64,000 nt of DNA from Cronobacter sakazakii (GTDB lineage Bacteria; Pseudomonadota; Gammaproteobacteria; Enterobacterales; Enterobacteriaceae): positions 62,001-126,000 of the forward strand of contig NZ_CP011047.1 of the NCBI RefSeq assembly GCF_000982825.1, in the 5' to 3' direction. The first letter of the stretch is position 1, and the number at the start of each line of letters is the position of its first letter. The notes beneath the pieces were generated by a model that made no database searches, was not told the origin of the DNA, and saw only the letters and a list, made by a program, of their open reading frames with translations. Shown here piece after piece: positions 21,410 through 30,861 of the stretch. The position numbers and the translations under genes were made by a program.

Positions 21410-22606
21410 TCAGCTTGCGAGACGCGTCACCCGTTTCTGCGCAACAACACGCGCTTCGGCGTCGACGGTGAGCACTTCATCCACACTTTGCGGTTCGCGA
21501 AGATCCATTTCATCCAGCACCGCCTGATTAAGCGCTGCGATATCCGTAAAACGAATCTCTCCGGCAAGAAAAGCGGCGACCGTAATTTCATTCGCCGCGT
21601 TAAGCGCTGTCGTCGCCGCCTGCCCTTTTTCGAAGGCATCAATGGCAAGCTTCAGACAGGGATAACGCTGATAATCCGGCTCACCGAAGCTCAACGTCGC
21701 TATCTTGCAAAAATCCAGGTGCTGTACGCCGGAAGGAACGCGCGCCGGCCAGGCCATCGTATGCGCGATGGGGGTGCGCATATCGGGTTCGCCCAGTTGT
21801 GCCAGCACGCTGCCGTCAGCATAACGTACCATGGAATGAATCACCGACTGTGGATGAATCAATACTTCCATCTGGTCTGCCCGGGCATTAAAAAGCCAGC
21901 GAGCTTCAATGTATTCGAGACCTTTATTCATCATGGTAGCCGAATCGACGGATATTTTACGCCCCATCGACCAGTTAGGATGACGGCACGCCTGGTCTGG
22001 CGTCATTGCGGCCAGTTCAGGCAAAGGCGTCTGTCGAAACGGTCCACCAGATCCGGTGAGGATAATCGAAGAAACTCCGCTTTCCTCAAGTTTAGCGTAC
22101 CCCAGGTTGTGTTGAATTGTTGCCGGTAAACTCTGAAAAATCGCGTTGTGCTCGCTGTCCACCGGCAGCAGTTGCGCCCCGCTCTGCGCGACCGCGTCCA
22201 TAAAAAGTCGCCCGCAGGTCACCAGCGATTCTTTATTCGCCAGTAACACTTGCTTACCGGCAGCGATAGCCGCAAGCGTCGGCAGAAGCCCGGCGGCACC
22301 GACAATGGCCGCCATCACCTGGGTCACGTCGTCGAGCGCAGCCATCTCGCAGGCGGCGTCGCGCCCTGCTAATACTTCAGTGCGGCTGCCGTGCTGGCGC
22401 AGCGTTTCACGCAATTCACGGGCGCTCGCCTCATCATCCATTACCGCGAAACGGGGGCTAAACTCCAGGCATTGCTCAACCATTCTGGCGACATTCTTTC
22501 CCGCCACCAGGGCGGTCACCGAAAATTCTTCCGGATTATGGCGAATAACATCAAGGGTGCTGCAACCGATAGAGCCGGTTGAGCCGAGAATGGTTAAATG
22601 CTTCAT
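21410..22606 (-). CDS. dxr: 1-deoxy-D-xylulose 5-phosphate reductoisomerase
   Basis: Encodes 398 aa, exactly the E. coli length. It converts DXP to 2-C-methyl-D-erythritol 4-phosphate with NADPH, the committed step of the MEP isoprenoid pathway. The NADPH-binding GSTGSIG is at residues 8-14. The metal and substrate residues are in LPVDSEHNAIFQ, and the flexible loop is SSIILTGSGGPF. The ATG at 22606 is chosen over one 33 nt upstream because it gives the canonical MKHLTILG start. Confidence 0.97.
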   Translation of the reverse strand: MKHLTILGSTGSIGCSTLDVIRHNPEEFSVTALVAGKNVARMVEQCLEFSPRFAVMDDEASARELRETLRQHGSRTEVLAGRDAACEMAALDDVTQVMAAIVGAAGLLPTLAAIAAGKQVLLANKESLVTCGRLFMDAVAQSGAQLLPVDSEHNAIFQSLPATIQHNLGYAKLEESGVSSIILTGSGGPFRQTPLPELAAMTPDQACRHPNWSMGRKISVDSATMMNKGLEYIEARWLFNARADQMEVLIHPQSVIHSMVRYADGSVLAQLGEPDMRTPIAHTMAWPARVPSGVQHLDFCKIATLSFGEPDYQRYPCLKLAIDAFEKGQAATTALNAANEITVAAFLAGEIRFTDIAALNQAVLDEMDLREPQSVDEVLTVDAEARVVAQKRVTRLAS

Positions 22607-22637
22607 GAGGCGCTCAACGTGAAATAAGAATAAACGC

Positions 22638-22655
22638 ATCGCGCAGGCGCGCGAT
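22638..22655 (-). other. hairpin upstream of dxr
   Basis: ATCGCGC and GCGCGAT form a perfect 7-bp stem around a 4-nt loop, 32 nt before the dxr start. A second, looser pairing (AAACGCCG/CGGCGTTT) lies between it and the frr stop and could act as a weak frr terminator. No clean T run is seen. Confidence 0.45.
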
Positions 22656-22730
22656 CCAATGCAAAACGCCGCCAGCGAAAACCGCGATGCGGCTCTCCTG
22701 TACGGCGTTTACAGTATCATCAGAAAGGGC

Positions 22731-23288
22731 TTAGAACTGCATCAGCTCGGCTTCTTTATCAGCCAGCGCCGCGTCCACTTTCTTGATGGCGGCGTCAGTC
22801 AGTTTCTGAACGTCGTCCTGAGAGCGGCGATCTTCATCTTCGCCAATCTCTTTATCTTTCAGCAGCGCTTTGACTTTATCGTTCGCGTCGCGACGGACGT
22901 TACGGATAGCCACGCGCGCCTGCTCGGCTTCGCCACGCACGACTTTGATGAGGTCTTTACGACGCTCCTCAGTCAGCGGCGGCAGCGGAACGCGGATATC
23001 GCTGCCCGCGGAGCTTGGGTTCAGACCGAGGTCAGATGCCATAATCGCTTTCTCAACGGCCGGGCCCATGGAGCGATCGAACACGTTGATTTTCAGCGTA
23101 CGGGAGTCTTCTACGGTGACGTTAGCCAGCTGACGCAGCGGCGTCGGCGTGCCGTAGTATTCCACCACGATCCCGTCCAGCAGGCTCGGGGAAGCGCGGC
23201 CGGTACGCACTTTGCTGATTTGGGTTTTGAATGCTTCAACGCACTTGTCCATGCGTACTTCAGCATCTTTTCTGATATCGCTAATCAC
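22731..23288 (-). CDS. frr: ribosome recycling factor
   Basis: Encodes 185 aa, the standard length. RRF splits post-termination ribosomes together with EF-G. The sequence gives the long three-helix bundle and small second domain of the family: RTGRASPSLLDGI, then NVTVEDSRTLKI, then PLPPLTEERRKDL. It follows pyrH after 168 nt. Confidence 0.97.
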   Translation of the reverse strand: MISDIRKDAEVRMDKCVEAFKTQISKVRTGRASPSLLDGIVVEYYGTPTPLRQLANVTVEDSRTLKINVFDRSMGPAVEKAIMASDLGLNPSSAGSDIRVPLPPLTEERRKDLIKVVRGEAEQARVAIRNVRRDANDKVKALLKDKEIGEDEDRRSQDDVQKLTDAAIKKVDAALADKEAELMQF

Positions 23289-23456
23289 GTTACGAATCCT
23301 TGAAAACTGGTTATCAGGCAGACCACACCCGCGCCACGATGCCTTGCGGCTGCGTGCTAAGTATAGCCTTCTTTATCTTGCGGCACCCGACGGGTCGCCT
23401 GGTCACGGAAACTGATTTTAAAGCGGAATCTTACCCTGATTCCCTTCAAACGAAAA

Positions 23457-24182
23457 TTATTCCGTAATCAAAGTGCCTTCTTTTTCGCCCATTACCACGC
23501 GGCGCAGCGCGCCCGGCTTATTCATGTTGAAAACACGAATCGGCAATTTGTGGTCGCGTGCGAGCGTAAAGGCCGCCAGATCCATGACTTTCAGCTCTTT
23601 TTCGAGCACTTCCTGATAGGAGAGCTGATCGTAGAGCGTCGCGGTCGGATCTTTCATTGGGTCTGCGGAGTAGACGCCGTCTACTTTCGTCGCCTTCAGC
23701 ACCACTTCCGCTTCGATTTCGATGCCGCGCAGGCAGGCGGCGGAATCGGTGGTGAAGAACGGGTTGCCGGTACCGGCGGAGAAAATAACCACGCGGTTGT
23801 TACGCAGCAGACTGATAGCTTCAGCCCAGCTATAGTTGTCGCACACGCCGTTTAACGGGAAGGCAGACATCAGGCGAGCGTTAACATAGGCGCGATGCAG
23901 CGCGTCGCGCATCGCAAGGCCGTTCATTACGGTTGCGAGCATACCCATGTGGTCGCCCACGACACGGTTCATACCGGCTTTGGCAAGGCCAGCGCCGCGG
24001 AATAAGTTGCCGCCGCCGATCACCACCCCGACCTGGATGCCCAGCTCCACCAGCTCTTTAATTTCCTGCGCCATGCGATCCAGAATGCTCGCATCAATAC
24101 CGAAGCCTTCTGCTCCTTGCAGCGCTTCGCCACTCAGCTTGAGCAGAATGCGTTTATAGACGGGTTTTGCATTGGTAGCCAT
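23457..24182 (-). CDS. pyrH: UMP kinase
   Basis: Encodes 241 aa, as in E. coli. It phosphorylates UMP to UDP with ATP in pyrimidine synthesis; the enzyme is hexameric, activated by GTP and inhibited by UTP. It belongs to the amino acid kinase fold: KLSGEALQG near the N-terminus, [11 protein letters not shown] for phosphate binding and [16 protein letters not shown] for substrate binding. It is separated from tsf by a terminator and has its own upstream region of 146 nt. Confidence 0.97.
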
Positions 24183-24292
24183 GTTTCTTTCCTGGAACTG
24201 TCAACGAATGGGATGGTTAATTCAGGCGACATGATGCGTCGCATTCCGGCTCCGGCTATATAAGAGCAGGCCGAAATTTATGAATGACGGAT

Positions 24293-24322
24293 AAAAAGGA
24301 GCCGCCCTCAGGCGGCTCTTTT
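24293..24322 (-). terminator. Rho-independent terminator after tsf
   Basis: GAGCCGCC and GGCGGCTC (24299-24306, 24311-24318) pair around a 4-nt loop, with a T run after it on the minus strand. It ends the rpsB-tsf operon 7 nt past the tsf stop. Confidence 0.92.
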
Positions 24323-24328
24323 ACACCA

Positions 24329-25180
24329 TTAAGACTGGCGGGACATGGCAGCAACTTCTGCTGCAAAGTCAGTCTCAACTTTCTGGATGCCTTCGCCCAC
24401 TTCAAAGCGGATGAAGTTAGTGACGTCAGCGTTGTGCTCTTTCAGCAGCTGAGCAACAGTTTTGCTCGGGTCCATAACGAACGGCTGACCGGTCAGAGAA
24501 ACTTCGCCGGTGAATTTCTTCATGCGGCCTTCAACCATTTTCTCTGCGATTTCTTTCGGCTTGCCAGACTGCATGGCGATGTCCAGCTGTACCTGGTACT
24601 CTTTTTCTACCACGTCAGCAGACACGTCTTCCGGCTTAACGAATTCCGGCTTGCTTGCAGCAACGTGCATCGCCAGCTGTTTAACCAGCTCTTCGTCAGC
24701 GTTTTTAGCCGCAACCAGAACGCCGATACGCGCGCCGTGCAGGTAGCTCGCCAGAACGTCGCCTTCCAGGGATGCGATACGACGGATGTTGATGTTCTCG
24801 CCGATTTTAGCAACCAGTGCAACGCGCTCTTCTTCGAACTGCGCTTTCAGTGCTTCAACGTCGGTGATTTTGCCCGCAAAAGCCGCGTCCAGCACTTTGT
24901 CAGCGAACGCCTGGAAACCGCCGTCTTTAGCAACGAAGTCGGTCTGGCAGTTAACTTCCAGGATCACGCCGTAGTTGCCTTCGATCTTGGTTTTGATCAC
25001 GCCGTCAGCAGCTACGTTGCCTGCTTTTTTCGCCGCTTTGATCGCGCCAGATTTACGCATGTTTTCGATAGCCAGCTCGATGTCGCCATTAGCTTCAACC
25101 AGAGCTTTTTTACATTCCATCATGCCTGCGCCAGTACGTTCGCGCAGCTCTTTTACCAGGGAAGCGGTAATTTCAGCCAT
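24329..25180 (-). CDS. tsf: elongation factor Ts
   Basis: Encodes 283 aa, exactly the E. coli length. EF-Ts releases GDP from EF-Tu. The N-terminal UBA-like domain contains TGAGMMECKKAL, the TDFV motif that contacts EF-Tu is at residues 80-83, and the core with its coiled coil follows. The ATG at 25180 gives the standard MAEITASLVKEL start; an upstream in-frame ATG lies in the intercistronic leader. It follows rpsB, with which it is co-transcribed in E. coli. Confidence 0.98.
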   Translation of the reverse strand: MAEITASLVKELRERTGAGMMECKKALVEANGDIELAIENMRKSGAIKAAKKAGNVAADGVIKTKIEGNYGVILEVNCQTDFVAKDGGFQAFADKVLDAAFAGKITDVEALKAQFEEERVALVAKIGENINIRRIASLEGDVLASYLHGARIGVLVAAKNADEELVKQLAMHVAASKPEFVKPEDVSADVVEKEYQVQLDIAMQSGKPKEIAEKMVEGRMKKFTGEVSLTGQPFVMDPSKTVAQLLKEHNADVTNFIRFEVGEGIQKVETDFAAEVAAMSRQS

Positions 25181-25256
25181 TCTATAATCCTCGGTTATCT
25201 CGTGCGGGGAGATAAGTCCAGGCCTGTCGGATACTACCGACACACCCGACTCAAAC

Positions 25257-25286
25257 AAAAAAGGGAGCCTGAGACAGGCCCCCTAA
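25257..25286 (-). terminator. attenuator-like hairpin between rpsB and tsf
   Basis: On the minus strand a GGGGCCTG/CAGGCTCC stem with a 3-nt loop and G-U pairs is followed by six T residues, midway between the two genes. A partial terminator here is known for E. coli rpsB-tsf. It would allow more S2 message than EF-Ts message from one promoter. Confidence 0.7.
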
Positions 25287-25336
25287 CCAAACTTGTTACT
25301 ACCTGGTTAATAAGGGCTCTAAACGAGCATGCCTTA

Positions 25337-26062
25337 TTATTCAGCTTCTACGAAGCTTTCTTCCGCCTGAGCAGCCAGATCCTGAGAACGGCCTTCACGA
25401 ACGGTTGCAGCAACAGCATTCAGGTACAGGCTGACGGCACGGATGGCGTCATCGTTACCCGGGATAACGAAGTCAACACCGTCCGGATCGGAGTTGGTAT
25501 CAACGATAGCAAATACCGGGATACCCAGGTTGTTTGCTTCTTTGATAGCGATGTGCTCGTGGTCAGCGTCGATAACGAACAGTGCGTCCGGCAGGCCGCC
25601 CATGTCTTTGATACCGCCGAGGCTGTTTTCCAGCTTTTCCAGCTCACGGGTGCGCATCAGCGCTTCTTTTTTGGTCAGCTTATCGAAGGTGCCGTCCTGA
25701 GACTGAGTTTCCAGATCTTTCAGGCGCTTGATGGACTGACGAACGGTTTTCCAGTTAGTCAGCATACCGCCCAGCCAGCGATGGTTCACGAAGAACTGGT
25801 CGCAGCTGTTAGCAGCTTCTTTCACCGCTTCGCTTGCAGCGCGTTTGGTACCGACGAACAGAATCTTACCTTTACGGGAAGAAATTTTGCTCAGCTCAGC
25901 CAGGGCTTCGTTGAACATCGGTACGGTTTTCTCAAGGTTGATGATGTGAACTTTGTTACGCGCACCGAAGATGAACGGCTTCATTTTCGGGTTCCAGTAA
26001 CGGGTCTGGTGACCGAAGTGAACACCAGCCTTGAGCATGTCGCGCATGGAAACAGTTGCCAT
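25337..26062 (-). CDS. rpsB: 30S ribosomal protein S2
   Basis: Encodes 241 aa, as in E. coli. S2 joins the 30S subunit late, near the head-body junction, and is needed for S1 binding. Family motifs are HFGHQTRYWNPKM, FVNHRWLGGMLTN and the C-terminal VIPGNDDAIRAV. It heads the rpsB-tsf operon behind a long leader and a promoter with a GC-rich discriminator, as expected for ribosomal genes under stringent control. Confidence 0.98.
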   Translation of the reverse strand: MATVSMRDMLKAGVHFGHQTRYWNPKMKPFIFGARNKVHIINLEKTVPMFNEALAELSKISSRKGKILFVGTKRAASEAVKEAANSCDQFFVNHRWLGGMLTNWKTVRQSIKRLKDLETQSQDGTFDKLTKKEALMRTRELEKLENSLGGIKDMGGLPDALFVIDADHEHIAIKEANNLGIPVFAIVDTNSDPDGVDFVIPGNDDAIRAVSLYLNAVAATVREGRSQDLAAQAEESFVEAE

Positions 26063-26217
26063 GATTTAAAACCTCTGTTTAAAAGTTGGGGTTATGCCTC
26101 CACGTATCCCATATTACCGACCCCGAAGGGCACCCCGGAATATGTGCCGATACGTGTGTGTTATTACACAAAGTGAGAGTAGTCGCCTCTGTGCCAGGAT
26201 TCTGGTACAGAAGTCCG
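26063..26217 (-). promoter_or_regulatory. rpsB 5' leader, likely S2 autoregulation site (t44)
   Basis: Counting from the predicted promoter, the rpsB leader is about 155 nt, close to the roughly 160 nt of E. coli. There it is the target of S2 feedback and was first listed as the small RNA T44/tff. The position and length agree; I did not fold the leader or match it base by base to the family, so the identity rests on context. The leader, the two promoters and the short stretch between them account for the 309-nt gap without a gene between rpsB and map. Confidence 0.6.
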
Positions 26218-26223
26218 GCGCGC

Positions 26224-26253
26224 TTTATATCACAAATTCGGCCAGGACTCCAA
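26224..26253 (-). promoter_or_regulatory. rpsB promoter
   Basis: On the minus strand a TTGGAG -35 box (26248-26253) and a TATAAA -10 box (26224-26229) are 18 nt apart. The -10 is followed by GCGCGCC, a GC-rich discriminator typical of stringently controlled rRNA and ribosomal protein promoters. It points to a start near 26217. Confidence 0.65.
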
Positions 26254-26290
26254 TAGTTGTTCGCAGGACGTGCCCTTAATGATTCTCAAT

Positions 26291-26319
26291 TTGGCACCTT
26301 CCTGATGCCCTGATACCAT
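26291..26319 (+). promoter_or_regulatory. map promoter, putative
   Basis: TTGGCA (26291-26296) and TACCAT (26314-26319) are 17 nt apart, and a TG one base before the -10 makes it an extended -10 promoter. It lies about 53 nt before the map start and is divergent from the rpsB promoter. Confidence 0.5.
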
Positions 26320-26371
26320 TGTTTTACATTTATCAGTATTGCCGACTTTTCCGGCACCAGCGGACCAGATT

Positions 26372-27166
26372 ATGGCTATTTCAATCAAAACTCCTGAAGA
26401 AATCGAAAAAATGCGCGTCGCGGGCAGGCTTGCCGCTGAAGTGCTTGAGATGATCGAAGAACATGTGAAGCCGGGCGTCAGCACGGGCGAGCTGGATCGT
26501 ATCTGCCACGATTATATTACCAATCACCAGCATGCGATCTCCGCGTGCCTGAACTACCACGGTTTCCCGAAATCCGTGTGCATCTCCATTAACGAAGTGG
26601 TGTGCCACGGGATCCCTGATGACGGCAAGCTGCTGAAAGATGGCGACATCGTTAACATCGACGTGACCGTCATTAAAGATGACTACCACGGCGACACGTC
26701 CAAAATGTTTATCGTCGGCAAACCGACCATTCTGGGCGAGCGCCTGTGCCGCATTACGCAGGAAAGCCTCTATCTGGCGCTGCGTATGGTGAAACCCGGC
26801 ATCCGCCTGCGCACGCTCGGTGCCGCCATTCAGAAATTCGTCGAAGCGGAAGGCTTTTCTGTGGTGCGCGAGTATTGCGGACACGGCATTGGCCGCGGCT
26901 TTCATGAAGAGCCGCAGGTGCTGCATTACGATGCCGACGACGGCGGCGTGGTGCTACAACCGGGCATGACCTTTACGGTCGAGCCGATGGTGAACGCCGG
27001 CGATTACCGCATCCGCACCATGAAGGATGGCTGGACGGTGAAAACCAAGGATCGCAGCTTGTCTGCACAGTACGAGCATACTATTGTGGTGACGGATAAC
27101 GGCTGCGAAATTCTGACGTTGCGTAAAGACGACACCATACCCAACATCATTTCGCATAACGACTAA
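26372..27166 (+). CDS. map: methionine aminopeptidase
   Basis: Encodes 264 aa, as in E. coli. It removes the starting methionine from new proteins whose second residue is small. This is a type I enzyme of the pita-bread fold; metal ligands are visible in VNIDVTVI, DYHGDTSKMF, GHGIGRGFHE, FTVEPMV and QYEHTIVV. The ATG at 26372 gives the standard MAISIKTPEEIEKM. No strong Shine-Dalgarno is seen. It diverges from rpsB and ends just before a terminator. Confidence 0.97.
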   Translation: MAISIKTPEEIEKMRVAGRLAAEVLEMIEEHVKPGVSTGELDRICHDYITNHQHAISACLNYHGFPKSVCISINEVVCHGIPDDGKLLKDGDIVNIDVTVIKDDYHGDTSKMFIVGKPTILGERLCRITQESLYLALRMVKPGIRLRTLGAAIQKFVEAEGFSVVREYCGHGIGRGFHEEPQVLHYDADDGGVVLQPGMTFTVEPMVNAGDYRIRTMKDGWTVKTKDRSLSAQYEHTIVVTDNGCEILTLRKDDTIPNIISHND

Positions 27167-27171
27167 TAAGA

Positions 27172-27195
27172 AGCCGGCAAACGCCGGCTTTTTTT
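27172..27195 (+). terminator. Rho-independent terminator after map
   Basis: AGCCGGC and GCCGGCT pair around a 4-nt loop and are followed by a run of T residues, 5 nt after the map stop and just before glnD. Confidence 0.9.
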
Positions 27196-27206
27196 ATGGG
27201 TGGCGC

Positions 27207-29885
27207 ATGATGAGTAACACATTACCCGAGCAGTCTGTGAATACCACGCTTGCTCCTCTTCCCGGACAGCCTGATTACCCCGCCACCTGGCCTGCCGACG
27301 CGCTTAACTGCGCGCAAATCAAACAGCATCTCGACGCTTTTCAGCAGTGGCTGGGCGCGGCGTTTGACGACGGCTACACCGCCGAACAACTCATTGAAGC
27401 CCGCACTGAATTTATTGACCAGCTCCTGCAACGGCTGTGGATTGCCGCGGGCTTTGGCGACACTCCGGACACCGCGCTGGTCGCGGTCGGCGGTTACGGG
27501 CGCGGCGAGCTGCACCCGCTATCCGATATCGATCTGCTGATCCTGAGCCGCAAGCGCTTAAGCGAAGCGCAGGCGCAAAAAGTGGGCGAGCTGCTGACGC
27601 TCCTGTGGGACGTGAAGCTGGAAGTGGGCCACAGTGTTCGCACGCTGGAAGAGTGTCTGCTGGAAGGGCTTTCGGATCTCACCGTTGCCACAAACCTTAT
27701 CGAATCACGCCTGCTGATTGGCGACGTGGCGCTTTTCCTTGAGCTGCAAAAGCACATCTTTAGCGACGGCTTCTGGCCTTCAGAGAAATTTTTCGCCGCC
27801 AAAGTGGAAGAGCAAAATGAGCGCCACCAGCGCTATCACGGCACCAGCTACAATCTGGAGCCGGACATTAAAAGCAGCCCTGGCGGCCTGCGCGATATCC
27901 ACACGCTGCAATGGGTGGCGCGCCGCCACTTTGGCGCCACGTCGCTGCGCGAAATGGTCGGCTTCGGCTTTCTGACGGAAGCCGAGCGCAACGAGCTTGA
28001 CGAGTGCCAGCATCTGCTGTGGCGCATTCGTTTTGCGCTGCATCTGGAACTCAACCGCTACGACAACCGCCTGCTGTTTGACCGCCAGTTGAGCGTAGCT
28101 CAGCGCCTGCGTTATGAAGGCGAAGGCAACGAGCCGGTTGAGCATATGATGAAGGATTTTTACCGCGTCACGCGCCGCGTCGGCGAGCTCAACCAGATGC
28201 TGCTGCAACTGTTCGACGAAGCGATTCTCGCGCTCACCACCGATGAAAAGCCGCGCGTGCTGGATGACGATTTCCAGTTGCGCGGCACGCTTATCGATCT
28301 GCGCGACGAGACGCTATTTATTCGCGAGCCGCAGGCTATTCTGCGCATGTTTTATATGATGGTGCGTAACCGCGGCATCACCGGGATCTACTCCACCACG
28401 TTGCGCCATCTGCGCCACGCGCGCCGCCATCTTAAACAGCCGCTGTGTTACATCCCGGAAGCCCGTTCACTGTTTCTGGCGATGCTGCGCCATCCGGGCG
28501 CGGTAAGCCGCGGCCTGTTGCCGATGCATCGCCACAGCGTGTTATGGGCTTACATGCCGCAATGGTCGCATATCGTCGGTCAGATGCAGTTCGACCTTTT
28601 CCATGCCTATACGGTGGATGAACACACCATCCGCGTGCTGCTGAAGCTGGAAAGCTTCGCCAAAGAAGAGACGCGCGCGAAACACCCGCTCTGCGTGGAT
28701 CTCTGGCCGCGCCTGTCGCACCCGGAACTGATCCTCATCGCCGCGCTGTTCCATGATATTGCCAAAGGCCGTGGCGGCGATCACTCGGTGCTGGGCGCGC
28801 AGGACATCCTGAAATTTGCCGAGCTGCACGGCCTCAACTCGCGTGAAACGCAGCTGGTCGCCTGGCTGGTGCGCCACCATCTGCTGATGTCGGTCACGGC
28901 GCAGCGCCGCGATATTCAGGACCCGGAAGTCATTAAACAGTTTGCCGAGGAAGTGCAGACCGAAAACCGGCTGCGTTTCCTCGTCTGCCTGACGGTGGCG
29001 GATATCTGCGCTACCAACGAAACGCTCTGGAACAGCTGGAAGCAGAGCCTGCTGCGCGAGCTCTACTTCGCGACCGAAAAACAGCTGCGTCGCGGCATGC
29101 AAAGCACGCCCGACATGCGCGAGCGGGTGCGCCATCACCAGCTTCAGGCGCTGGCGCTGCTGCGTATGGAAAACATCGACGAAGAGGCGTTGCATCACAT
29201 CTGGGGACGTTGTCGCGCCAACTACTTTGTGCGCCACAGTCCCAATCAGCTCGCCTGGCACGCGCGGCATCTGCTCCGTCACGATCTCAGCAAGCCGCTT
29301 ATCCTGTTAAGCCCGCAGGCGACGCGCGGCGGCACCGAGATATTTATCTGGAGCCCGGACCGCCCTTACCTCTTCGCCGCCGTCTGCGCCGAGCTTGACC
29401 GGCGCAACCTGAGCGTACACGACGCGCAGATCTTCACGACCCGCGACGACATGGCGATGGATACTTTTATTGTACTGGAGCCGGACGGCAGCCCGCTCTC
29501 TCCCGACCGCCACGAGGCGATTCGCCACGGTCTTGAGCAGGCAATTACCCAGCGCACCTGGCAGCCGCCGCAGCCGCGCCGTCAGCCGGCCAAACTGCGG
29601 CACTTTACGGTGGAAACCGAGGTCAATTTCCTGCCAACGCACACCGACAGAAAATCGTTTCTGGAGCTTATCGCGCTCGATCAGCCCGGCCTTCTGGCGC
29701 GCGTCGGGCAGGTCTTCGCCGACCTCGGCATTTCGCTGCACGGGGCCCGGATCAGTACAATCGGGGAGCGAGTAGAAGATTTATTTATAATCGCGACAGC
29801 GGACCGGCGTGGGCTTAATAATCTGCTCCAGCAAGAGGTGAGACAACGGTTGACAGAGGCCCTCAATCCAAACGATAAAGTGTAG
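27207..29885 (+). CDS. glnD: bifunctional uridylyltransferase/uridylyl-removing enzyme GlnD
   Basis: Encodes 892 aa (E. coli 890). GlnD senses glutamine and uridylylates or deuridylylates the PII proteins GlnB and GlnK, setting nitrogen regulation. The nucleotidyltransferase motif GGYGRGELHPLSDIDLL is at about residues 95-111, with Asp107 and Asp109 as metal ligands. The HD domain for removal has FHDIAKGRGGDHS. Two ACT domains end the protein (EIFIWSPDRPYLFAAV and FLELIALDQPGLLARV). Two ATGs stand 3 nt apart at 27207 and 27210; either may be used. Confidence 0.97.
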   Translation: MMSNTLPEQSVNTTLAPLPGQPDYPATWPADALNCAQIKQHLDAFQQWLGAAFDDGYTAEQLIEARTEFIDQLLQRLWIAAGFGDTPDTALVAVGGYGRGELHPLSDIDLLILSRKRLSEAQAQKVGELLTLLWDVKLEVGHSVRTLEECLLEGLSDLTVATNLIESRLLIGDVALFLELQKHIFSDGFWPSEKFFAAKVEEQNERHQRYHGTSYNLEPDIKSSPGGLRDIHTLQWVARRHFGATSLREMVGFGFLTEAERNELDECQHLLWRIRFALHLELNRYDNRLLFDRQLSVAQRLRYEGEGNEPVEHMMKDFYRVTRRVGELNQMLLQLFDEAILALTTDEKPRVLDDDFQLRGTLIDLRDETLFIREPQAILRMFYMMVRNRGITGIYSTTLRHLRHARRHLKQPLCYIPEARSLFLAMLRHPGAVSRGLLPMHRHSVLWAYMPQWSHIVGQMQFDLFHAYTVDEHTIRVLLKLESFAKEETRAKHPLCVDLWPRLSHPELILIAALFHDIAKGRGGDHSVLGAQDILKFAELHGLNSRETQLVAWLVRHHLLMSVTAQRRDIQDPEVIKQFAEEVQTENRLRFLVCLTVADICATNETLWNSWKQSLLRELYFATEKQLRRGMQSTPDMRERVRHHQLQALALLRMENIDEEALHHIWGRCRANYFVRHSPNQLAWHARHLLRHDLSKPLILLSPQATRGGTEIFIWSPDRPYLFAAVCAELDRRNLSVHDAQIFTTRDDMAMDTFIVLEPDGSPLSPDRHEAIRHGLEQAITQRTWQPPQPRRQPAKLRHFTVETEVNFLPTHTDRKSFLELIALDQPGLLARVGQVFADLGISLHGARISTIGERVEDLFIIATADRRGLNNLLQQEVRQRLTEALNPNDKV

Positions 29886-29927
29886 TGAATTTTTAATACC
29901 CAAAAGTTATCAGGAAAGAAGCTAATT

Positions 29928-30752
29928 ATGCAGCAGCTACAGAACGTTATTGAATCCGCTTTCGAGCGCCGCGCCGACATCACGCCGGCGAACGTCGATG
30001 CCGTCACCCGCGAGGCGGTCAACCAGGTTATCGCCCTGCTGGACAGCGGCGAACTGCGCGTCGCAGAGAAGATCAACGGCGAATGGGTCACCCACCAGTG
30101 GCTGAAAAAAGCGGTGCTGCTCTCCTTCCGTATCAATGACAACCAGGTGATTGAAGGCGCGGAAAGCCGCTACTTCGACAAAGTGCCGATGAAATTCGCC
30201 AGCTACGACGAAGCGCGCTTCCAGAAAGAAGGCTTTCGCGTAGTGCCGCCTGCGGCCGTGCGCCAGGGTGCGTTTATCGCCCGCAACACCGTGCTGATGC
30301 CGTCATATGTCAACATCGGCGCGTATGTCGATGAAGGCACCATGGTGGACACCTGGGCGACCGTTGGCTCCTGCGCGCAAATCGGTAAAAACGTTCACCT
30401 CTCCGGCGGCGTCGGCATCGGCGGCGTACTGGAGCCGCTGCAGGCCAACCCGACCATCATTGAAGACAACTGCTTTATTGGCGCGCGCTCCGAAGTGGTG
30501 GAAGGCGTTATCGTCGAAGAAGGCTCTGTTATCTCGATGGGCGTTTACATCGGCCAGAGCACTAAAATTTACGACCGCGAAACCGGCGAAGTCTTCTACG
30601 GTCGCGTGCCGGCAGGCTCCGTGGTGGTTTCCGGTAACCTGCCGTCGAAAGATGGCTCATACAGCCTCTACTGCGCGGTGATTGTGAAGAAGGTCGACGC
30701 GAAAACCCGCGGTAAAGTGGGTATCAACGAACTGCTGCGCACCATCGACTAA
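29928..30752 (+). CDS. dapD: tetrahydrodipicolinate N-succinyltransferase
   Basis: Encodes 274 aa, as in E. coli. It succinylates tetrahydrodipicolinate in the succinylase branch of lysine and meso-diaminopimelate synthesis, feeding peptidoglycan. The trimeric enzyme has an N-terminal helical domain and a left-handed beta helix of hexapeptide repeats (YVNIGAYVDEGTMVDTWATVG). An AGGAAAGAAG Shine-Dalgarno region precedes the ATG. It follows glnD after 42 nt and ends at a strong terminator. Confidence 0.97.
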   Translation: MQQLQNVIESAFERRADITPANVDAVTREAVNQVIALLDSGELRVAEKINGEWVTHQWLKKAVLLSFRINDNQVIEGAESRYFDKVPMKFASYDEARFQKEGFRVVPPAAVRQGAFIARNTVLMPSYVNIGAYVDEGTMVDTWATVGSCAQIGKNVHLSGGVGIGGVLEPLQANPTIIEDNCFIGARSEVVEGVIVEEGSVISMGVYIGQSTKIYDRETGEVFYGRVPAGSVVVSGNLPSKDGSYSLYCAVIVKKVDAKTRGKVGINELLRTID

Positions 30753-30760
30753 GCAGAACG

Positions 30761-30788
30761 AAAAAAGGCGGGCCTGGCCCGCCTTTTT
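30761..30788 (+). terminator. Rho-independent terminator after dapD
   Basis: GGCGGGC and GCCCGCC pair around a 3-nt loop, with six A before and five T after, 8 nt beyond the dapD stop. Confidence 0.93.
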
Positions 30789-30861
30789 CGCATCTGAGGG
30801 TGGCGCGATGGGATCTTTTCATTAATTATCTAAAGGTTATTATTTCCCCAGGGGGATCGCT

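Noticed and set aside
24284..26176. A 630-codon open frame on the plus strand, opposite tsf and rpsB
   Set aside because: It is antisense to two highly expressed essential genes whose codon bias avoids antisense stops, crosses their intergenic leader and terminator, and has a patchy composition with no family motifs.
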